Shown here piece by piece: positions 1 to 5,340 of a stretch of DNA of 11,051 nucleotides. Each line of letters opens with the position of its first letter. Positions within the stretch are counted from its first letter, which is position 1. This DNA comes from an uncultured Rikenellaceae bacterium (GTDB taxonomy: Bacteria; Bacteroidota; Bacteroidia; Bacteroidales; Rikenellaceae). The translations under genes and the position numbers were made by a program. Below the pieces are notes generated by a model that did no database searches, had not been told where the DNA came from, and saw only the letters and a program-made list of their open reading frames with translations. The stretch covers positions 1-11,051 of the forward strand of contig CAJGBR010000048.1 in NCBI GenBank assembly GCA_904501625.1, in the 5' to 3' direction.

Positions 1-239
1 ACAATCTGTGCTCGTTGTGCGGCATTGAGTTCGTTTATTGGTTGGTTCTCAACGATTATGACCCCTTCTTTGGGCTGGTCGAGTCCCGCAATGCAACGCA
101 ATAGTGTACTCTTACCGACGCCATTGCGACCAATCAGTCCGACGAGTTCTCCACGTGGTATACCTATCGAAGCAGATTGCATCAGTGTCTTCTCATTAAA
201 GCCGAGAGTCAGATTGTGTATTTCAATGGCATTGTTCAT
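1..239 (-). CDS. ABC importer ATP-binding protein, FecE/BtuD type (partial)
   Basis: This is the nucleotide-binding subunit that powers a metal-chelate importer from the cytoplasmic face of the inner membrane. Only the first 79 codons are present; the rest lies beyond the left edge. The N-terminus reads MNNAIEIHNLTLGF, the usual first beta strands of an ABC ATPase, and a perfect Walker A motif, GRNGVGKST, sits at residues 37-45 with Lys43 as the phosphate-binding residue. The Q-loop, signature and Walker B motifs are outside the window. The ATG lies one base after the stop of the permease gene (TAA-G-ATG), so translation of the two is probably coupled. Together with the permease and binding protein upstream it makes a complete type II importer set. 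The substrate cannot be read from this fragment; iron-siderophore, haem and cobalamin are all possible. Confidence 0.9.
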   Translation of the reverse strand, partial: MNNAIEIHNLTLGFNEKTLMQSASIGIPRGELVGLIGRNGVGKSTLLRCIAGLDQPKEGVIIVENQPINELNAAQRAQI

Positions 240-240
240 C

Positions 241-1260
241 TTAGAAAAATCTTCGGTTATGCAGTATTATTACGATAATAATCGGAATCCCCATAAGGGC
301 CGTAATGGTATTTATCGGAAGCGAAAGGTCCATTCCGGGCAATTGAGAAATGATGTCACACAAGGGCAGAATAATCGCTCCGAGCAACATCGAGGCCGGC
401 ATCAGTATCCGATGGTCTGCATTGTGAATCAACATACGGGCAATATGAGGGATTGCAATTCCCACAAAGCCGATAGGACCACAAAAAGCTGTAATCGTGC
501 CTGCCAGAAGAATCGTACTTGTACAAATCAACACTCTGACTCGGAATATGTTTATCCCGGATGTCTTGGCGTAGTTCTCTCCGAGTAGCAGAAGATTCAG
601 TGGTTTAATCAATATTATTGATATAATCAGTCCGATTAGGGTGAATATGGTGATAAATGGCAGTTGATTTAATGTGACACTACCTAAACTACCCATTGTC
701 CAGACGACAAATGTTTTCAGTGAGTGTTCAGGAGTGAGGTACTGCAACATCTCGACAATGGCAGTCGCTCCGCTACCAATCATCATACCGAGTATTAATA
801 TGGCCATAATATCTCGTAGCCTTGTTGCTGCAGTCATAACTATCAGCAGAATAATTGATGAACCTATCCACGCCGACCCGATTACTCCGATATTTCTGAC
901 CGATTCGGGTATTGTCATAACCGAACTGAACAATGGTAATCCGAGTAGAAATAGAGCCACACCAAGACTCGCCCCCGAACTTACACCAAGTACGTAGGGT
1001 CCTGCCAGAGGATTACGGAACATTGTCTGCATTTGGAGCCCGCTTGCCGAGAGTGCTGCTCCTGCGAGAACTGCAACGATGGCTTTGGGCAGTCTGAAAC
1101 TCAGTAACAAGGTACGGATTAGTTCATCATTACTCTGGCCCGATATTACTGCCAAAATTTCAGACAGCGGCAATTTTACAGAACCTATCACGAGATCTGC
1201 AACGAATACTACTACCACACCGATAGCAAGTAAGATGAATATGCGTGAGTTTTTACTCAT
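241..1260 (-). CDS. ABC importer permease, FecCD/BtuC family
   Basis: This 339-residue integral membrane protein should form the homodimeric translocation channel of a type II metal-chelate importer. Length and hydrophobicity fit the ten-helix FecCD/BtuC fold. Family landmarks are visible: SGLQMQTMFRNPLAGPYVLG at about residues 73-92, with the characteristic R-N-P-L-A and a following GASLGVA, and GPIGFVGIAIPHIARM at 261-276, the stretch that precedes the contact with the ATPase. The C-terminus, PINTITALMGIPIIIVII, also matches the family. The ATG start lies 11 bases after the binding-protein stop, and the ATPase start lies one base after this stop, so the three genes form a tight operon. There is no sign of truncation. 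The transported ligand is not determinable from the sequence; the family covers ferric siderophores, haem and vitamin B12. Confidence 0.93.
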   Translation of the reverse strand: MSKNSRIFILLAIGVVVVFVADLVIGSVKLPLSEILAVISGQSNDELIRTLLLSFRLPKAIVAVLAGAALSASGLQMQTMFRNPLAGPYVLGVSSGASLGVALFLLGLPLFSSVMTIPESVRNIGVIGSAWIGSSIILLIVMTAATRLRDIMAILILGMMIGSGATAIVEMLQYLTPEHSLKTFVVWTMGSLGSVTLNQLPFITIFTLIGLIISIILIKPLNLLLLGENYAKTSGINIFRVRVLICTSTILLAGTITAFCGPIGFVGIAIPHIARMLIHNADHRILMPASMLLGAIILPLCDIISQLPGMDLSLPINTITALMGIPIIIVIILHNRRFF

Positions 1261-1271
1261 TCAGATGTGGT

Positions 1272-2411
1272 TTATTTCAGTTGGTGAAAGTAGTATAGTT
1301 TATGTTCAGGTAATAAATCAGGGTGCAAGATATGAATTAAATCTTTTAAAATCAAGTCTGGATTAATTGTCCCCGATTCCCAAAAGTCACTGCCTCCCAT
1401 TGGGGTCGTGATTCGGTTATTGTTGAAGACTCGATTATTGAGTACAGCCGGAATATTGGCAAATCGGCTATTTGTAGAGACAAGATAATCAATTGAAGTT
1501 GCCTCACTCGGACATAACCAAAAGTCTGCATTCTGACATAGAACATAGGCTTGTTCGGTAGAGATTGCCCGACTCTGGTAACTGTCGAAGCCTTTGCATA
1601 TATAATCTGCTCCGGCATCGGTCAGCAGTTGAACAATATAACTTCGATTGCCAGGTACAAACCAAGTGTCTCTCCACGGAGAGTTGAGCATAACTTTGGG
1701 CTGTTTGATACCGTCGTGAATTATCTGTTTGATGTTGTTGTAGTTATTTGCAATACTGGTGAAAATTTCCTCTGCCTTGAGTCGTTGGTCGAAGAATTCG
1801 CCCATTGCAACTAACCATTCAGTTTTGCCCAGTGGGTTGTTTTCAAGGTATTCGTAGATGTATATCGTAGGAAGTCCGAGTTCGGTCATCTTTTTTGTGC
1901 TGGCAGCATTGTCGCCTTGTGTGCCGTAGACAAATATCGCATCAGGTTGCATAATTGTTGCGAGTTCGTAGTTCAGTCCCGAATCGTATCCTATGTCTCT
2001 GATTTTTTTCTGTTCGATAGCCTCTCTGACTGTAGTACTTATGACATATTGACAACCTGATATTCCGACGATTCGGTCGAGGTTGCCGAGTTTTTCCATC
2101 ATTGCGATATGGGTCGTTGACATACAAATTACACGTTTGAGAGGAACCTCCATAACCATACCGTCAAAACCATCAGGGGCAGTTTCGCCTTTGCGGGCAA
2201 GGAATATATGTTTCGAAGAACCCTCCTCCTGGTGGATTGTCAGAATCGAACTATTGCCGTATTTGTAAATGACAAACCTGTCGGAATAGGTCGGAGCATA
2301 AAGTGTGTCAAGTTTCTCTATAACGAACGATGTCGAGGATGCGTTGTTGCAACTTGAATATATTGATACTGAGATGATAAGTGTCAATAGATGTGCAATA
2401 AATCTAAACAT
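1272..2411 (-). CDS. Metal-chelate ABC transporter substrate-binding lipoprotein (FecB/BtuF-like)
   Basis: This 379-residue protein captures the substrate and delivers it to the adjacent permease. The N-terminus is a short hydrophobic signal followed by I-Y-S-S-C, so Cys21 is the probable lipidated residue. It is followed by CNNASSTS, without the acidic run associated with surface export in Bacteroidetes, which suggests a periplasm-facing lipoprotein. The mature part has the type III binding-protein pattern: VPLKRVICMSTTHIAMMEKLG near residue 90, then a second lobe with WRDTWFVPGNRSYIVQLL and, near the C-terminus, GGSDFWESGTINPDLILKDL. These are features I associate with Bacteroidetes homologues annotated as iron or B12 binding proteins. 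It lies 11 bases before the permease gene and 5 bases after the small membrane-protein gene. The ligand is inferred only at the level of 'metal chelate'. Confidence 0.88.
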   Translation of the reverse strand: MFRFIAHLLTLIISVSIYSSCNNASSTSFVIEKLDTLYAPTYSDRFVIYKYGNSSILTIHQEEGSSKHIFLARKGETAPDGFDGMVMEVPLKRVICMSTTHIAMMEKLGNLDRIVGISGCQYVISTTVREAIEQKKIRDIGYDSGLNYELATIMQPDAIFVYGTQGDNAASTKKMTELGLPTIYIYEYLENNPLGKTEWLVAMGEFFDQRLKAEEIFTSIANNYNNIKQIIHDGIKQPKVMLNSPWRDTWFVPGNRSYIVQLLTDAGADYICKGFDSYQSRAISTEQAYVLCQNADFWLCPSEATSIDYLVSTNSRFANIPAVLNNRVFNNNRITTPMGGSDFWESGTINPDLILKDLIHILHPDLLPEHKLYYFHQLK

Positions 2412-2416
2412 TTTCT

Positions 2417-2767
2417 TTAATCTTTAGATAGTGTTTGCAGATAATCTACGGCTAAAATTGCTATTGTGGTAAAAAACAGGAAATCGTGCCTTAAGATTGT
2501 TGTGGCAGTTGAAACTACAGCAATACTCCAAATAACCAATCTAAATTTGGAACTTTTGCTGATTTTGTTCCACTGCTTGAAATTTTCAGAAACGAATGCA
2601 CTATTGTATGCGAGGTATAAAATCATAGCAATCTCTGCAATCCATATTCCGGCCGATGAAACTCGAGCAATCGGTGCTGCAATAACTACAGCGATTATAG
2701 TGCCGAGAATTACACCTCTGCGAGTCAGGCGTATTTTAGTTTCTTTATTTGAACTTGGTGTAGTCAC
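2417..2767 (-). CDS. Small multi-spanning membrane protein of unknown function
   Basis: I do not recognise this protein. The reading frame is open from an ATG at 2905 (162 codons), but its first 45 codons overlap the tail of the conserved DUF4290 gene. I therefore favour a GTG start at 2767, four bases after that gene's stop, giving 116 residues; ATGs at 2905, 2881 and 2872 are alternatives. From the GTG, a polar basic N-terminus (about residues 1-17, containing IRLTRRG) is followed by four hydrophobic segments at roughly 18-35, 40-58, 76-93 and 95-113. These are paired as two hairpins with a basic linker (KQWNKISKSSKFR) between them. There is no signal peptide and no catalytic motif. It ends 5 bases before the binding-protein gene, so it is probably cotranscribed with the importer. 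That position allows an accessory role, but nothing in the sequence proves one. Confidence 0.6.
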   Translation of the reverse strand: MTTPSSNKETKIRLTRRGVILGTIIAVVIAAPIARVSSAGIWIAEIAMILYLAYNSAFVSENFKQWNKISKSSKFRLVIWSIAVVSTATTILRHDFLFFTTIAILAVDYLQTLSKD

Positions 2768-2771
2768 GTTA

Positions 2772-3413
2772 TTAATTTCTGTTTTTTTGTTGGTTATTGT
2801 GTTTTGAGCCTGAACGTTGTTTTGAATTTTTATTATTTTTCTTGTGTCGTTGCTGATGTTGCTTGTGATCATAACGGACATTTTCGAAGACGTTGCATTC
2901 GACATCTATGCCGAAATTTGACATTGTCTGTATGTCTGCCATAATCGTTTCGTTGCTGGCATTTTCGTTGTTGAATTCCTGACTTTTGCTCTTCATATAA
3001 CGGGCAATGCGATTGACTGCCTCCTGGCGTTCGGGATTGTCAACTGGAACTTGACTTACGGCACTGATCATATTTGAAACATTTCGTCCGTAGTGTTTGA
3101 ACTGCAGATCTCGCAACGGATATTTGGGACGTTCGGGACGTGGATTTATATTTTTAGGATCTGGTTTAGGGTATGGACTATCAACATCGAGTTTAAAATC
3201 CGATATGATGAAAAGGTGGTCCCAGAGTTTGTGTTTGAATTCTTCGGTATCTCTGAGTGTCGAATTAATATTCCCCATAACATCAATAACTGCAAGGGCC
3301 TGTTTACTACGCAGTTCTCGATCTTCGATTGTCATCAGAAACTCTACCATTTTCAAGACGTGTCGTCCATATTCTGGCATTACGAGTTTATTTCGTTCGA
3401 TTTTATACTCCAT
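2772..3413 (-). CDS. DUF4290 family protein
   Basis: This is a conserved Bacteroidetes protein of unknown function, 213 residues from the ATG at 3413. The frame extends upstream to a TTG at 3446, but the family starts close to the YxxxRxKLxxPEYGR block, so the ATG at 3413 is preferred. Recognisable family stretches are NKLVMPEYGRHVLKMVEFL near the N-terminus, TIEDRELRSKQA, and FKHKLWDHLFIISDFKLDVD with a following Pro-rich segment. A second YGRNVSNMI block lies about 90 residues after the first and looks like an internal repeat. The last 30 residues are a low-complexity tail rich in Lys, Asn, Gln and His, suggestive of nucleic-acid or other polyanion binding, although this is only inference. 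It is first in the minus-strand gene series and is transcribed away from the regulator gene at 3632. It has no signal peptide or membrane segment, so it is probably cytoplasmic. Confidence 0.85.
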   Translation of the reverse strand: MEYKIERNKLVMPEYGRHVLKMVEFLMTIEDRELRSKQALAVIDVMGNINSTLRDTEEFKHKLWDHLFIISDFKLDVDSPYPKPDPKNINPRPERPKYPLRDLQFKHYGRNVSNMISAVSQVPVDNPERQEAVNRIARYMKSKSQEFNNENASNETIMADIQTMSNFGIDVECNVFENVRYDHKQHQQRHKKNNKNSKQRSGSKHNNQQKNRN

Positions 3414-3498
3414 TTGAAAGTTGTAAATATTAGCAAAAGACGGCAACGATAGTTTAAAAAGTCGTCTTGTTTTTTTAGCTGTAATTAGTTGGTTGATA

Positions 3499-3522
3499 GT
3501 GTTTTATTTGAAAAATAAACAC
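3499..3522. repeat. AT-rich inverted repeat in the divergent intergenic region
   Basis: The arms GTGTTT-T-ATTT (3499-3509) and AAAATAAACAC form a 10-base-pair stem with one bulged T and a GAA loop. It ends at the edge of the first TTTGCAAA palindrome. It could be an operator half-site pair, or a hairpin in the leader of the leftward DUF4290 transcript. It lacks the GC-rich stem and T-run of an intrinsic terminator. It may be a chance product of AT-rich DNA. Confidence 0.35.
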
Positions 3523-3523
3523 T

Positions 3524-3583
3524 TTTGCAAACAAATCCAGACGTTTCTGTTTGCAAACCTGAAAACTTAATTATATTTGCAAA
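3524..3583. repeat. Three phased TTTGCAAA palindromes, 26-base period
   Basis: Exact copies of the 8-base palindrome TTTGCAAA lie at 3524-3531, 3550-3557 and 3576-3583, so their starts are exactly 26 bases apart. The second extends to GTTTGCAAAC (3549-3558) and the third to the 16-base palindrome TATATTTGCAAATATA (3572-3587). I found no other copy by eye elsewhere in the window. The array lies between the two divergent genes and overlaps the predicted promoter of the regulator. It may be an operator array for a dimeric DNA-binding protein, a set of tandem promoters, or both: 26 bases is also the distance between the TTTG parts of the Bacteroidetes -33 and -7 elements. Confidence 0.65.
3550..3579 (+). 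promoter_or_regulatory. Predicted Bacteroidetes-type promoter for the response-regulator gene
   Basis: The -7 element TATATTTG (3572-3579) matches the Bacteroidetes consensus TAnnTTTG at every fixed position. A -33 TTTG lies at 3550-3553, 18 bases upstream, close to the usual 19-21. Transcription would start near 3586 and give an AT-rich leader of about 45 bases before the ATG at 3632. Both elements are embedded in the TTTGCAAA palindromes, so a protein bound there would directly block or modulate initiation. The palindromic -7 also reads TATATTTG on the minus strand, but no matching minus-strand TTTG at -33 is visible. Confidence 0.6.
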
Positions 3584-3631
3584 TATATTTATTTTTTATT
3601 AAAAGATAAGATAATCTATATAAAATTTTTT

Positions 3632-4804
3632 ATGAATAATATTTTGGTGGTCGATGACGAACGGAGTTACAGAAACACTCTGAAAGAGATGCTTGAATAT
3701 GAAGGTTACTCGGTAGATTTGGCAGAATCGGGTGTTGAGGCTCTGGCGAAGTGTGAGAACAAACATTATGACGTAGTTACGTGTGGATTGAAGATGGCTG
3801 GAATGTCGGGGCTTGAAGTTTTGTCAAAACTGAGGAAGACGGGGTCGCAGCTGCCCGTTGTAATAATTTCGTCACACGGCAATGTTTCGCTTGCTGTTGA
3901 GTGTATGAAGTGTGGAGCTCACGATTTTATTGAGAAACCGATTGATTTGACACGTTTATTGGGTTCGGTGCGTAGTGCGATTGAGCCTGTTTGTGATACA
4001 GAAATAAAGCCTGCTGCGACGAGTCTTACTGCAAGGTCGGGGCGGATTGACGAAATAATCGGTAATTCGACGGAAATATCAAAAGTAAAGATGATGATTG
4101 ATCGTGTTGCTCCATCTGAGGCACGAGTGCTGATAACGGGTGAGAATGGAACAGGAAAAGAGTTGGTTGCCAGATGGCTGCACGAAAAGAGTCAGCGTCG
4201 AGGACAACCGTTTGTAGATGTGAATTGTGCTGCTATTCCGGCCGAACTTATCGAGAGTGAATTATTCGGACACGAGAAGGGGGCGTTTACATCGGCAATC
4301 CGACAGCGTAAAGGCAAATTCGAACAGGCCGAGGGTGGTACGATTTTTCTTGACGAGATAGGGGATATGAGTCTGTCGGCACAAGCTAAGGTATTGAGAG
4401 TATTGCAGGAACATCGGATATGTCGTGTCGGAAGCGATAAGAATATTCCGATAAATGTTCGTGTGATTGCTGCAACCAACAAGAATCTGAAAGATGAGAT
4501 TGCAGCTCATAATTTCCGTGAGGATTTATACCATAGACTCAGTGTTGTAGTGATTAATGTTCCTCCACTCAGAACACGTCGTGACGATATTGATTTGTTG
4601 GTTCCGAAGTTTATCGATAATATCTGTTCAGAGTATAATATCCCAAGGCGACGTATCTCGTCTCAGGCTTTGAATCATCTGAAATCACTGAGTTGGACGG
4701 GGAATATACGTGAACTGAAAAATATTGTCGAACGATTGATAATCTTGTGTGACAGAGAGATTTCTCTTGACGATGTAAAACAATATGCCGAGAGGTTTGA
4801 TTGA
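3632..4804 (+). CDS. NtrC-family sigma-54 regulator with degenerate receiver and no Fis domain
   Basis: This 390-residue cytoplasmic regulator has a receiver domain (about 1-118) and a sigma-54 AAA+ ATPase domain (about 141-372). The receiver keeps the acidic pair Asp8-Asp9, Ser80 and Lys102, but the phosphoacceptor position is Gly52: YDVVTCGLKMAGMSG where relatives have CDIKMPxMDG. The usual Pro after Met is also Ala. Normal phosphorylation at that site is therefore impossible. The AAA+ domain looks intact: Walker A GENGTGKE at 170-177, the sigma-54 contact loop GAFTSA at 217-222 (the canonical form is GAFTGA), Walker B TIFLDEIGD at 237-245, sensor I ATNKNL at 281-286, probable Arg fingers in FREDLYHRL at 295-303, and WTGNIREL at 355-362. 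The protein stops about 18 residues later, too early for a Fis helix-turn-helix. I recall Bacteroidetes relatives of similar length, so this may be normal for the subgroup. The gene stands alone between two minus-strand gene blocks, with no histidine kinase next to it. Confidence 0.9.
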   Translation: MNNILVVDDERSYRNTLKEMLEYEGYSVDLAESGVEALAKCENKHYDVVTCGLKMAGMSGLEVLSKLRKTGSQLPVVIISSHGNVSLAVECMKCGAHDFIEKPIDLTRLLGSVRSAIEPVCDTEIKPAATSLTARSGRIDEIIGNSTEISKVKMMIDRVAPSEARVLITGENGTGKELVARWLHEKSQRRGQPFVDVNCAAIPAELIESELFGHEKGAFTSAIRQRKGKFEQAEGGTIFLDEIGDMSLSAQAKVLRVLQEHRICRVGSDKNIPINVRVIAATNKNLKDEIAAHNFREDLYHRLSVVVINVPPLRTRRDDIDLLVPKFIDNICSEYNIPRRRISSQALNHLKSLSWTGNIRELKNIVERLIILCDREISLDDVKQYAERFD

Positions 4805-4817
4805 CCCCCTCGGCATA
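4784..4817 (-). terminator. Candidate terminator hairpin between convergent genes
   Basis: TATGCCGAG (4784-4792) and CTCGGCATA (4809-4817) form a perfect 9-base-pair stem with a 16-base loop. The stem lies across the last codons and stop of the regulator gene and about 20 bases past the end of atpK. Read on the minus strand, it is followed by TTGTTTT, a short U-rich run suited to ending the V-ATPase transcript. On the plus strand no T-run follows, so it would be at best a weak terminator for the regulator gene. Confidence 0.45.
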
Positions 4818-4837
4818 ATAATTAAGGTCGTAATCTG

Positions 4838-5311
4838 TTAGATTGACGATGAAATCATAAATACCGCAGCTACTGCCAAGATAGCGTACAATTCAGGGAA
4901 TGCTGCCAATACGACAGTCTTACCGAACACATCGTGTCCGTTGCCGATAGCGGTAATTCCGTTTGCACAAATCTTACCTTGTCGCAATGCACTGAACATA
5001 CCTACGAGCCCAAGTGCCATTGCACCTCCCAAAATTGCATATGCTTGGAACATTGAAATAGATTCAACCAACAAAGGTTTTACCATAAAGTAGCCTACGA
5101 AACCATAAAGGCCTTGTGTTCCTGACATAGCACTAAGTACCAAATAACTACCGAACGCATTACTGTTTTTGCTCATTGCACCTACGGCTGCATTTCCACT
5201 GATGGTAACACCATAAGCACTGCCGATACCGCACAATGTCAGCATTAAAACCACTCCCAGATATGCTATTGAGATTGCACTCATAGCAGTTAAATCACTG
5301 TAAAAAATCAT
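4838..5311 (-). CDS. atpK: V-type ATP synthase subunit K (membrane proteolipid)
   Basis: This 157-residue proteolipid forms the rotating ion-carrying ring of the membrane sector. It has four hydrophobic helices arranged as two c-type hairpins, the usual length for bacterial NtpK/AtpK. The only helix carboxylate is Glu140 in AAFPELYAIL, in the fourth helix. SGTQGLYG places Thr65-Gln66 in the second helix, and ALRQGKICANG places Gln111 in the third. These line up with Thr64, Gln65, Gln110 and Glu139, which bind Na+ in Enterococcus hirae NtpK; the fifth position, Leu61 there, is Met62 here. Sodium coupling is therefore likely but not proven. The ATG at 5311 lies 29 bases after the subunit I stop. 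It is the last gene of the operon and ends facing the regulator gene. Confidence 0.93.
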   Translation of the reverse strand: MIFYSDLTAMSAISIAYLGVVLMLTLCGIGSAYGVTISGNAAVGAMSKNSNAFGSYLVLSAMSGTQGLYGFVGYFMVKPLLVESISMFQAYAILGGAMALGLVGMFSALRQGKICANGITAIGNGHDVFGKTVVLAAFPELYAILAVAAVFMISSSI

Positions 5312-5340
5312 AACAATTTTGTTTTAAGTTTAACTTTATT

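Noticed and set aside
25..588. Plus-strand open frame of 187 codons opposite the ATPase and permease genes
   Set aside because: It is antisense to two well-conserved ABC transporter genes and its product has no recognisable domain or sensible composition, so it is a shadow.
3414..3446. Longer N-terminus for the DUF4290 protein from a TTG codon
   Set aside because: The family begins close to the YGR block and the ATG at 3413 is available; the extra 11 residues have no support.
3444..3451. Minus-strand TATCGTTG as a -7 element for the DUF4290 gene
   Set aside because: It has one mismatch to TAnnTTTG and no TTTG at the right distance upstream, so it is too weak to annotate.
3093..3452. Plus-strand open frames opposite DUF4290, one of them aromatic-rich
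   Set aside because: They mirror the conserved DUF4290 coding sequence on the other strand; no promoter or family match supports them.
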